From NCBI GenBank assembly GCA_963682055.1, contig OY821745.1, positions 22,999,342 to 23,063,341 on the forward strand: a stretch of DNA of 64,000 nt, in the 5' to 3' direction. Origin of the DNA: Primula veris. Taxonomy: Eukaryota; Streptophyta; Magnoliopsida; Ericales; Primulaceae. This document shows positions 43,265 to 55,200 of the stretch, in pieces (position 1 is the stretch's first letter; each line of letters begins with the position of its first letter). A program made the translations under genes and the position numbers. The notes below the pieces were generated by a model. That model did no database searches. It was not told the origin of the DNA and was given only the letters and a program-made list of their open reading frames with translations.

Positions 43265-43859
43265 ATTTTAATATACCAACATTTAATTATTGTTATATTT
43301 TAGTTTTATTACTTGTTCGTGAATGTTCTAAACGTACTTTGATTGGGTTTAATTTATATTTCTGTTTGAAATATTCAATTTATTTTAAAATTTGGGTTGA
43401 TTATGCAAACTATGAAAAATAAAGGATCAAAATAAAAATTTAAGAATCAATCTAAACCCAATCCGTCCCAACCCGCAATTTATTTTGCGGGTTGGATTGA
43501 GTTGTGTTGGGGTTTTAATTGTAACGGGTTGGATTGAGTTGGGTTGAGATTTAAATTTCATCAATTCGCCCCAATCCGCCCCGCAATTTATTTTACGGGT
43601 TGGGTTAGGATTGAAACAAATCCGCCCAAATTCGCCCCGTGCCCACCCCTAATTACTATAGCCGTTGAAAGTTTTACAATTCGTCACTTCTGTATGCTGC
43701 TTTACAGAGAGAATACAGAATATAGTTTTTTTTTTTAGTTTATATACTAAAGTTTTTTATTTAATTAATTATATATTACTCCAGGGGTATTTTCGTAATT
43801 TCACAGAGTAAAAATTTAGGGGGCCCGTGACCCCATGCCTCTGGCTGTATCCGCCCCTG
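42478..43859. mobile_element. hAT-like element, 1382 bp, carrying a second hAT
   Basis: Ends CAGGGGCGGAT and ATCCGCCCCTG are inverted repeats with one unpaired base (CAGGGGCGGATC versus GTATCCGCCCCTG). They are flanked by a perfect 8-bp duplication TACATGCC (42470-42477 and 43860-43867), the hAT hallmark. Without the nested 608-bp element and its duplication it is about 766 bp and has no transposase. Confidence 0.88.
43044..43651. mobile_element. Nested non-autonomous hAT element, 608 bp
   Basis: Ends TAGGGTTGGGCA and TGCCCACCCCTA; flanks GTTACTAT (43036-43043) and ATTACTAT (43652-43659), 7 of 8 identical. Same family as 23458-24040. A (TA)n run near 43235-43261 marks a length difference between the two. 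Frames across it (up to 95 codons) are repeat artefacts. Confidence 0.9.
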
Positions 43860-43867
43860 TACATGCC

Positions 43868-44997
43868 CATGTAATAATGAGTGCATACTTTAATATTCCG
43901 GTCCAAAGTTTCCCGACACACCAATCCGGATCGAAAAATATTCACCCTTACAACTCTACTGGAGAAAAAAAAACCTTTTATAGAAAAAATTTGAAAAAAT
44001 TATTTCCGATTCGTCACATAGTCGCCTCGGTCCTTTGGCTTACTTAAGGTTCGGCTCAAACTACATGTTGATTTAATTATCTTCACTTATCACGGACCAC
44101 GGTTTTCTTTCGGTCCCGGTCGCTTCCTTTCGGATCGGTCACCTCTTTCGGTCCCGGTGGCTTCCTTTCGGATCGGTTTATCGGGTCGGTTCAGTTTTAT
44201 TCTGATATTTTCCCTTCCCTGAGTGTGTGTCTCTCTCTCTCTCTCCCTCTCTTAAATATTAGCAAATTATTCTGCTAAAAAAAAAAAACTCAAACAGGTT
44301 CTCTCTCTCTCTCTCTCACACTCATTTCACTTGTCAGTTTTTTGTATTTTATTTTCCATAAACTAGGGAAAATTCTGGTTTATTATAATACAGAATTTGT
44401 AAAGTAGAGAGGATAGTTACTTATTTTCAGCTCACTCGTTTTTATTTTATTATTTTATGTATTTATGATAGTTCATTTTCTCTCGATGTAAAGTTCTGTA
44501 TCTATTATATAAGCTGTTATTTGAGCTTTAAATCAATTTTAGTGTTGATATGATACTAATTGTTATATTGATAAATATAAGTAGTTATTTTTTAAGCTTT
44601 TATTTGAGTTTCATTATTGTTTCTAGCTTAATTTGGAGTTCATTTAGTACAGTTTGCCTAATTAGTTAATTTAAAGTATTTTGTAAGCTATTATTTGTGT
44701 TGCAGTTCTGTCTCTAATTTAATTTGGATTTTGGTACTATTTGCTTAATTAATTAATTTGAACCTCAAATAAAGCTAAATTTGTGTTGCAGTTTTGTTTC
44801 TAGCTTAATTTGGAGTGATTCGGTATTAGTTGCATAATAAATTATTTAAGTTAGTTTTCAAGTTCAAATTTGTGTTCCAGTATTGTTTCTAGCTTAATTT
44901 GGAGTGTAATTTTGGTATGCAGTGTTTGACTTATCAAGTTAAGTATGCATTGCAGGTTTTTGGTGTGGTTTTGTGATAAACGGAGACCAGTGAGGTC
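43868..44997 (+). promoter_or_regulatory. Promoter and 5'UTR region of the WAP gene
   Basis: Contains a duplicated GC-richer unit of about 38 bp (TTTCGGTCCCGGT...GCTTCCTTTCGGATCGGT at 44108 and 44146), two CT runs (about 44228-44252 and 44302-44322) typical of plant leaders, and a probable 5'UTR intron. The intron end is repeat-built: four units of about 89 bp at about 44614, 44704, 44793 and 44881. Acceptor-like GCAG sites precede the start codon, the last at 44952-44955. Confidence 0.5.
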
Positions 44998-47900
44998 ATG
45001 GGTGATAGGGTAGCATTAACTGGTGAGGTTTTTGAGCAAAATGCAATAAGTCACGGAGAGATTGAAGATTTGAGAGTTGATATTCTTGATAATTTGGATT
45101 CGTATATGGATGACATCGATGACCGGTTGACTATTTCAAGGATGGTGAGCAATTCTGTTATTAAAGGAATAGTTGAAGCAGTTGACAAAATGGCGGAGGA
45201 AAAGATTGCGGAGAAAGACTCAGAGGTCGTGAGGATGAGAGAAAAGATTCATCTTTTAGAATTTGGCGGTGAAAATAGAGATCAGATTAGCAATGTTTTG
45301 AATGTTAAAGATGGACTAGATTCACTTTTGGCACTAAATTTGGAAGAGATATCGCGTTTTCAGAAGATTGGTGATGAAATTAGTGCGAGGATGAATGAGC
45401 TGTCAAATGTTCGGAATGAATTACATTTGCTTTACAAGTCGTTACCTGGTTCTGAATCTGGAAAACTCGTGTCCCAAGGGTCTAGCGATATGGACAACTT
45501 TTACAGGAAGTTATTGAGAAGCCATGATTCTAGTTTGTTAGAAAATGTCCATTCAGAGGAGTCAAAAACTGGATTACCTGGTACTTGTAATGTTGCTCCG
45601 TTAACTCACTTAAACACTGAGGGGTTAGTTGGTTATTTTAACTCGATTATAACAAATTTGAAAAGAGATCACGAATCGCGGGTGCAAAAAATTACAGAAG
45701 ATTATTTTATTTTGAAGCGGGAGTATTTCAAAGAGAAGGATTATTCGTTAAAGCATCAAAAAGATAAAGATTTGGAGGTTGTGAGAAAAAAGATTTCGGA
45801 GGTGATTTTGAAATTAGATAACATTGTTTCGGAAAAAGAAAAACTATCAGCATTTCGCAAGAGCACGGATACTTTTACCAGCTTAAAGGATAGGGTCAAT
45901 GACCTACTTTTAGAAAATCACCATCTCAGAGACTCACTTTGCAACAAAAAAAAAGAGATAGAAAATCTAAACATGCAAGTTTCTGATGCTAGTGAGAATA
46001 TGTTGCATCATTTTCTTGCTGAGGACAAATTGAAAAAGTTGACAGGTGATACTGAATCTGTTGCGGAAGATGAAGATATAAAATTTTTTCTTATTCAAGA
46101 GGTATATCTTTGTGTTATGAGAGGGTTGACTCTAAACGTTAACGAGGAGTTAGAAATGCTTTGTAATGAAGATGCTCAAGATGCTGAAGGCGCCATTGAA
46201 GATTCAGATTTAGAGCCCTCACTCTCGCAAGGGCTATCTGAAATTCTTTACAAGGAAGCTATTACAGATGCTAAAGAGATAATCAATGACATGTCCATAA
46301 ACTATATACGTGAATGTGAAAGCCGGAATTTTCTTGAAAAGAAATTATCCGAGAATGAAAAAGAATTGAAATCATTGGTAGAAGAAAATGAGAGATTGAA
46401 GGAAGAAGTTGATTTGCTAGTGACAAAGATTGAAGGGCAAAAAAAGCTAAACCTAGAACTGTCAGATACTTTGATGAAAGAAAGGGATCAACTTGAGCTA
46501 GTTTCGCATGAACTTAACAACCAAAAAAGCAGCGTGGGTTGGCTAGAATCATCTTTAAATAAAAGAGATGAGGAATTAGATCTTATAAAGAGTAAGTTGT
46601 CTGTGGCTTTGGAAAATGTTGAATCAGGTAAATTGGATATAAATAAGATGAAGCAAAAGATCGTGGTTATATCTGATCAATTAAAGGTAGCTATTGAAGA
46701 GAGAGATGCAATTAACACAACTGCCCAGAAAAATCAGAACTTTCTGGATATGCTCGAAGCAAATAAAGATGAACAAAGAAGGCAAATACAATCAGTTGTA
46801 GACCACATCCACGGACTTTCTAGAGAATTCTCTGAATATGAGGGCAAGGTCTCTGAGGACATCAAACAGAAAATTTTACGGTAATTATATTTTTATTGTC
46901 ATTCTTTAAAAATTTGATAGTACTTGTGAATGCAGCTAAAAGCTACTGGAACATAATGAATAATAAATCATGTTTGTCAAATGTGCATGAAATAAAATTG
47001 TCTAGTCAATAGGAATTTTTGTGTGTGATGTTTCCTGTACAAGGTAATTATGTAATTAGTCAATAACTATATCTCGAAAGATACAAGCCACCAAATCGTT
47101 GATTAACATTTTTTGATGGTTTGTTTTTCTGTTAAGTGAATCAGCAATTTACTTCATACACCCAATGAAATTATGAATACAGAGTAAACATGATTACTAT
47201 ATACATGAGAGGAAATATGTGTTTGTACCATACAAATGATTGCCCACTTTATACAGATATAATTAACTTTGATCTGCCAGAGCTTGCTTACTACTTGTAG
47301 AGTATGGTTTTATGTATGGGAGCCATTTTTTTTGCTACTTATTACATGCAGATTCTGGTATAATTGTATAAATTGCATTGGATATGCTAGCAAGCAAACC
47401 AATTGCAGAACTACTTATCTGTCCCTCAATGACTTTTCCCTAAATTAGTTTGTTTCTGTTTCGTATTACTTATTTCCATCTTACCAAAATACTTACATTT
47501 GGTCATATACTTGCAGGTTAGAAGAATTCAAGTTGTGTTTGCAGTCACTTTTTAAGAAAGCTGATATACACAAAAAAACAGTATCAGTTTACAAACAAAA
47601 GCTAGAAAGAAAATCCGCTGATCTTGAAACAGCTGAGACTGAGGTAATCTGATATGTTTATGCTTAGAATAAATTATGATGATTCGTATTGTTTAAAGAG
47701 ATTCAAATGACGGTAAATTAATCATCCTTCATTTCGACGCTTATGAGAAGGATTTTAGTAGTTTTATTATCTAATCTAGAAATACTTAAAAGTTATGTTT
47801 GTTTGAGAATTTAAGAACGGGAAATGTTTTTGTCTTGTGAGGCCAAGAAAAAATTGATTTTGCTTTAGGAAAGAATTGAAATGAAACAATGTTTGATAGT

Positions 47901-49956
47901 TTGCATCTGTGTAATTGTAAAGTTAATATATAAGATGATTAAGATCTGATAAAACTAATCATTTCTGACATCTATAAAGTATTAAGGTGAGTATTCTCTT
48001 GTAATCTATTATATTTGAATAGTATACAGTAGTAAATTAAAAGAGATACAAACTTTAGAATATTTGGACGAGCTTTGAAATGTATTTATGTTGGCTGCGA
48101 AGGTCCTTGATGAACTGAAATATGAGTCTTTCTCTCAAGTCCTTAATATCATTAGAATTTATATATTTATATATATATTGTTCAAGCTTGTGGATATTTT
48201 GAAAAAAGAAATTTTATATTTTATGATAGGTCTGCCAATAAGAAAATGGACATGCTAACTTCAACTTATTTAACGTAGTATGGGTTTACAATATTCCTTT
48301 GCAGGTTATCAGAAAAAGATATAGACAAAGATGTGTACAAATTAGTCGCAAGATCTTGAAATAACCAGTTGTATAGTGATTTTTTTTTAATTCAGAGTTT
48401 TATGATAATTCCATACGACTTGTGAAATGGCAGGATTATCATATTCCCCAGTCAATTTTTTTTATGTGTTCATTGTTTTGAAATCTAAATTGTCATTCTT
48501 ATCAATGGAGTTCATTGTAGCAGTTCATGTTTATATAGGTATTGCTTGATTGCAGCCTTTAAGCTCAGTGTTTTGTAAAAGCTGTTGTCATCTGGTTGAC
48601 CATGTTCAGACCTGAGTTTTACAGGGTTTTTGAACTGAAAATGCTAATAAGATTAAAGCTAGATGAATCTAACTTACCTCTGAAATTCTAAAAAAAAAAC
48701 CCAGCTTATTTGCTTAGAATCTGCACCAAACAAGAACAAATATTTTGACAACATATCCTTTTTTTTTTTTATCTTCTCTCATTGAGTTTTCCGCTTTTCT
48801 TTCAGGTTGATCTCTTGGGTGATCAGGTGGACACACTTGTAAACCTTCTTGAGAAGATTTACATAGCCCTTGATCATTATTCACCAATTTTGCAACACTA
48901 TCCAGGGGTAAGTTGAATTTCTCTTATCATAGATATTTCTCCTTACCAATTCAGGCCCTTGACTAGATATTTTCCGTTTACTCGATATTATTGCATTCAT
49001 CTTTTCTTGACTGACCATGTGAAAGGCAAAGAAGAGAGGTCAAGTTACAGACTAAGTATCGGGTTTGGTTTGGTCGAAAATTTTGATAAGAAGATGTATC
49101 CTGGAAAGAATGGGCTCTTATTTTCTCAAATCTTTTAAGGCACTCTTTTTGGCCATGCTTTAGTCTTGTTATTAATTTAGCCAGATCTATCGAACACTAA
49201 CTTAGTATATTCAGGTTTTTGAAAGCCAAAAGTCGTCCTTTTGTAATATGACTTCTCCTTTTTATACGTCATCAATATAAGCTTTCTTTGGACTGTATTA
49301 TAAGAATTCTGCATAGCATTTGAAACATGTACCACCTGGACAAAATAATTTAGTGTTTTTGATCATAGTAATCATTTATGAAAATGTATTTAGAAAGTTG
49401 TTTATTTCTTGGGAAGCTTTGTTACCGAAGAATTGTATGAAACTTTGATGTTCGGATAGAGACACAATATGTTTTTACAATTCCATTTTTCGAGATTTGT
49501 CCTGATTTTGTTTCGGTGCCTTTGGAAATTGAAAATCTTTCTCTGCTTCACCGTTTTGATGGGAATGTAATTCCTTATTCACAGTGGAACTGACTCTGAT
49601 TTCTGAAAATTGTGTCAACGTGATGGTATGGTTATGATTGGCTGTTTTTGCTTGCTCAGTCTCACACCTGAAAGCGCATCTTTAGTACTTTAATAACAAA
49701 TAGTGGTTCATGGCAATAGTTTTAACCTGTGGTTAAGATTATCTGTTTAGACTCTCTTTCATTACCGTAGAAATTCAAATATATTATTACATCTATGAGC
49801 TTTACTACCTTCATATGAAAATAGCACATTTTGTAAGATGCTAACCAATTTTGATGAATTATAAGGACACTTCACAATTTTTGGTTTATGCAGGTAATGG
49901 AGATTCTGAAGCTTGTTAAAAGAGAATTGAGTGGCGAATCAGTAAAACCTAAATGA
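44998..49956 (+). CDS. WAP: WPP domain-associated protein (WAP), coiled-coil, 724 aa
   Basis: Four coding exons join in phase: 44998-46880, 47517-47643, 48806-48907 and 49894-49956 (stop TGA 49954-49956), all with GT-AG borders. The N-terminus has [20 protein letters not shown], the conserved start of plant WAP proteins (tomato WAP and its Arabidopsis relative). From about residue 60 on it is nearly all Glu/Lys/Leu-rich heptad sequence, for example [20 protein letters not shown], predicting long coiled coils. The C-terminus ([19 protein letters not shown], then [12 protein letters not shown]) is also family-like. WAP was found as a partner of WPP-domain proteins (MAF1) in tomato; the family is linked to the Golgi/nuclear-envelope coiled-coil network. 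Family members I know of are somewhat longer, at about 830 aa. The start ATG follows an acceptor and a short leader. Orthology is inferred from motifs only. Confidence 0.85.
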
Positions 49957-52265
49957 TCCTCTTGCTGATCAGGTAATACGGCACCATTAGCATATCAAAT
50001 TATTATCCCCTTTGTCAATGTTTATCACTATATAAAGAACAAACGTCTTAGCATTTGGATAATTTCATAACTTTATATTTTGAACTGGTCCGGGGCCTAA
50101 ATTTTCATATCAGTAATCTGGTGCTGAAACTAAATTGTCCCTTTTTTAATTAAGTTTGATTTACAATTTTCTCATTTCCAACGGACAGGATCTTATGGAT
50201 GATAGTTCGATGTCTTGGGTGTCTTTGCACTCTGATGTTAGGGAAACAACGCTCTTTGAACATTTTAGTTGCTACATACATGGCATATATATCTTTTAAA
50301 ATAATGATATAATTTATGATTGGAAATTTAGAGTAAATAATGAAGTTGGGATTTGTTGGCATTAAAATATTGCATTGTTTTTAAAATGTGGCCACATGTA
50401 TGCTAATTATTTTACTTTGTGTGATTTATATAGTAATTTAATCAATAATACGTTTGGCGACTTAACCATGGTATTAAAGTGAGTGCATCAGGAAGAACTG
50501 TGGATTTTCTTTGCCCCGTTTCATTTTTTTGGGTCCTTTATCATAAGAGATAAATCCTTTTTAGTTTTTACTCATCGACATAAGGCGGGGTTTAAAGGAG
50601 GAAAAGGGGACCATAGAAGACTTTTTAGAATGGCTGTTGGAGGTTTCGTCCACAACCGAAACTCATGCATTAATATATACCCTTTTATGCTTTTGAGTTG
50701 CTAGTTCTGTTTGCCTCTGCATTTGTTAAATTCATCACCTCAAATTTGACACTTTTCTTTTTCTTTTTTGTTGGTTGAATAGAGTGGAGTAGAAGGGATT
50801 TCGAGGATAGATTTTTGCAGTCTGAAGGAGAAGAAAACGGTGTACCGGAATTGGACGGTGGTGAATTTCATGGAGATGATCACTCTCTTTTTTCTATTGG
50901 TGCTGATCTATCCGCGCATAAACTTTTAGCAGTTGATTTGTTGTCTTTATTTCTTATGTACTGCTTTGATGTGAGATTTTGTTTCTAGGCATCATTTCCA
51001 TGGGTGAACTCCGTTGTTAGTTAGGATGAGGGTGTTAATCCTGTGAATACCAATATTTTGTCTAGTCATGTACATTATGTGAGGAATCTCATGGTAGTAA
51101 AATTGTGTTGGATGTGATTGAGAAATCATTAGCTCTTTTTTAAACCTCAGTTGGATTCAATCAAATTTGATTTTTCAACAAATTTCATCATATAGTAACT
51201 AATGACTTCGCTCAGACAGATATATATATCTGGTATTTACTTTAGTTTGTTTGTCCATGTGCAACTTGCATCATTTCTAGCCAACTGTTTCAACTTTTAA
51301 CAATCCATTCTGACTGTATTGCATATTCACTTCCGTTCACTGTTGGTGAGTTACATTATCTCGACTTTCAACGGCAAGTTTTTTTTTGTTTTGAAAGTGG
51401 GCAAGTTTGTTTATTATCCTTCTGAAGTCACTTGAAGCAATTAGGGTCAGGTCTGAATTTACTTAGCAAATAACATGATTAAATTTAAATAGTAATAAAA
51501 CTACTTAAAATCAGAGCTCGCTGGAAAAGCTGCTGGAGGTCTACTGCCGGAGGCATATGATGTAATTTAAGCTTGCCCATAAGACTATTGAAGGTCTACA
51601 GATTGGTGGCGGCGCTCGTTAGTCACCAATGTGGTAGAAGACACAATGGTGGCGGCGTTCCTTAGTCAACAATGTGATAGAACAAACAATGGTTATCTTG
51701 CCTCTTAAACTGTTAGGCAGATTAAATGTTTTTGTACAGAAATACTGGGATGCATGTTGAGAATGTAAGCTGCCATTGCCATTTATAAGCAAGAAACAAA
51801 CACCCATTTCAAATGGCAACCAAAACTTCCAAAGTATGTTTACCACCCAATCCGACTTCAAATAAAAAGCTTAATACAACAATTTTATCAAACTTTGTTC
51901 TCTTCCTTTACATAACTACATTCTGAATATTTTGGTTAATAGCTTATCGAAACTAGTCCACGGAATGCGCCAATCCCAATCCTTAATTTATTGCAGTCTT
52001 CTTAAAATCTCAGCTCTTTATCATCGGTTCATCTTAAATTTGATCTGCTGGTCTGCTTATAAAAGACGTCTAAAATTGAAACACAAGTCATTTTACAAAC
52101 TTTAGACAACCAGCAGTCAAATCTGAGCAAACTCCATCCTTTTCATACTCACCCTATTTAACATACTTCCTATACAACTGTTTTTGCTAATTCCTTTTAT
52201 ATTTACGGTGTAATCTTACAAATTTACAAGAGCAAACCGGTTGCTGCATTCACGACGACAAATTT
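49957..52265. other. 3'UTR of WAP and convergent intergenic region
   Basis: After the WAP stop, CTGATCAG followed by GTAATACGG looks like a donor, and TTGGTTGAATAG before AGTGGAGTAG (about 50782) like an acceptor, so WAP may have a 3'UTR intron of about 0.8 kb. The following 50783-51100 is probably the last 3'UTR exon. 51150-52265 holds no supported gene; its right end is the 3'UTR of the callose synthase gene. A duplicated phrase GGTGGCGGCG(C/T)TC(G/C)TTAGTCA occurs at 51607 and 51648. Confidence 0.4.
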
Positions 52266-55200
52266 CTACTCTTTGTTGTTGGAAGATTTATCCTTCTTCT
52301 GGCCACCGAGAATACGCGATATCTGTAATCCTCTGCTAAACGCTTGGTTAAACAACATTCTTGTTTGGAATTCAGAAATAAATGGAAACCAAGCCAAAAA
52401 CGCAACTGGTGTAAATAAAAGCAATCCCATTATTATTTCGTAACCACGAGCAAGTGTCTGAACCGATCCCCACATCCCAGCTTTATGAATTAGAGGCTTT
52501 AAAGCTTGCGCAATCTTCAAATAAAGATAACAACATAAACAAGGCATACATGATGTAGGAAATTATTGACAATGAGATATCATTGTATATATATAGGAGT
52601 TACGATCGCTTACCAATAGTAATCCCCATCCAGTTGGCATAAAAGCAAGTATGCATATCAGGATGTCTTTTAAAGTCATATGGGGAATAGCAACCAGAAG
52701 AGCTAAAATGGTTACAAAAGAGACAAAGATTAAACCCTTGATCAAACGGAACACAATCTGGAAATTGGCACTGAATTTACGCCTTCCAACTGACACCACC
52801 TGCAATAAATGAAAAAGGGTTAACATTACTTACTTTGTTCAGACTATTCTTACTAGATGGTTTTAAAAAAAATTCAATGTAAGCACACATGTTATCAACG
52901 CTCACTCCAGTATAAAAAAAAATGTGAGGTGATGGTAGCCGTATTAGGAATATGAGATCTACAAAAGAAAAGAAAAAACACTGAAAATATTGTTACTGTT
53001 TAGGGGAAAAGCTACATGATAAGTTCACTATTTTAAGAGAAGGCCTCAAAATGCCAAAATGCACCACAAGTAACAAAGATGTATCTTTTAAACATAAAGT
53101 CAACCAAGAAAGACCAAATTATAAAGAAAAATAGCCAAAATGACTCCAAGTGGAATGAAAGATGTCACCTTCATCACAAACAAAACTAAAAGAATCACCA
53201 GCCATGAAATACCATAGACCTGCACATTCAAACAATATATAAAGTGAGCAACATACTCAGTCATATGATGCTTAAAAAGAGTAACCGAGATCGAGAAAAA
53301 AAGTAAGGTTTATCCAGCTACTTTCTATGTTTTCCAGGCCAAACAACCAGACAGCTCAGGTTCTTTGCTCATCATCTACCAGCTTTTAAGCAAAAAATAA
53401 AATTAACTGCAACCAAATAAGGCCGTATACATGTGACCAGAAAAAAGGGTGTAGAAAATTACCAGAACACTCTGAGTATTCTTTGTGAGGGTGAGGTGAT
53501 ATATTAATCCATATTGATAGATAAAAAATCGGAAGGACAACAAAATCTCAAAAACTAAACCCCTTTTCCCAGAATGACGAAGATGCTCTTGCTCGTCTTC
53601 CCACCATGATTCCCAACTATTTTTAGGGTCCACACCAATACCCCCTCGGTTATTCATCCATTTATTCCAATCAGTCCAGTCATCAACAATTTTTTGCCAC
53701 TCAAACCCCGAGGGATTAAACACAAATGGAGCAAAAAGCCACGTAACCACCATAAACCACATGGATACGGTTATAAGTATATAGGGTACTGAGTTTCTAT
53801 ACGATTGTGCAAAGATTGCATATACGACTAGTAGAATCATTAATTCAATCCCTTTGACAAAATGACTACGAGAATAAAGCCTGTAATTTTCGGAGAATTT
53901 TGCATGAAACACAACGAAGCCACGACCTGTTCCTCTATAATGAGCGCCACCGTGTAATAAAGTTCTCCCGTAGTAATGAAATCTTGTACCGAGGGAAAAT
54001 GTGAAAAAGACGGATGCTAACTGCAGTTGCATAAGGAGAAAATCACTTAATGCGTTACGAAAACCTCTCTCTAGACCGATTTCCATCATCATAGGTAATG
54101 CCATTAAAAACCCAATTTGCACAAATGACTGAGAAGCAAGAGCTACTTGAAGAGGTTCGTTATCTCGTATTGCTTTTTGAGTAATCAATCCTTGTTCAAG
54201 TCCACTCAGAGATAGATATAGGCGGCCATAGAGGAATACGTAGATGGTAAACACAGTTAGCTGAAAACATACAAGTGTAAAAATATACAGCATTAAGCGG
54301 ATAAAGGAAAAACAATCACCACTGATACAAAATGGGGACATGTCACTTGTTGTACACCAATTTATTGACTTTTAACCACACTATAGAATTTGACAATTTA
54401 GACCGAGTATTAATTTAAAACAAATCAAAAATTACTACACCATCTTAATGAAACTCATAATTTAAAGACCGATCTAAACCAAATTTAACAGTTAGTATAA
54501 TCTATCAATGTATTGAGTGTATAGAAGTTTAAATACCAAGTTTGGTGACGTATTGTTCAATTTAGTATAGGTCGGTGTTTAGTGCACCAGCACCACAGAA
54601 CAATCAGCACATAAGTAGAGCTTTTTAGTTGAAACTTTGCAACCAGTGTACACTGACTGCTGATTTTGTGTATGTGAATGATTTGCAAAATTTAATAATA
54701 TGACGAACAAATTGTTAAAATCCGATAAGTTAAGTCTACAAAAATTTTAGTTTTGCGTACAAAATCAAGGAAAAAACTAAAACAGACATCATACCATGGT
54801 GCTGAAATAAAACCCGACAGTAGTGAAATAACAGGACATCATACGGAAAAAATCAAATCGATGGCCAAGTCTGTATATATCGCGACTCATTGTTTGTTCA
54901 CCATTGCCATTAGCTATCTTAGCCTCAAACATAGATATCTGATTAAGGCCCACGTCTCTCCCTTTACCAACTTGTATGTACTCGTGATGAGTAACAGTGC
55001 CTCCACGTAGCGTAGAATTGAAACCTTTGTAACAAAAAAGTAGCGGAGAATTATGATTCTTGAATGTTTGATTTTTTTTTATAAAAAAGAATAAAAAACC
55101 TAAGAGAAATAATGCAAAATATTACCTGCATAAATATCTTCACTTAGGTTTGTGACTTTGGAAGCTTTGCTGACACCCCCCCTAGTTAAGTGAAAGAGTC

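Noticed and set aside
42892..43422. Frames of 66-95 codons on both strands
   Set aside because: They fall within the nested hAT element and its GGGTTGGG repeats.
50483..50704. 73-codon frame downstream of WAP
   Set aside because: Lies in the probable 3'UTR intron, no family signature.
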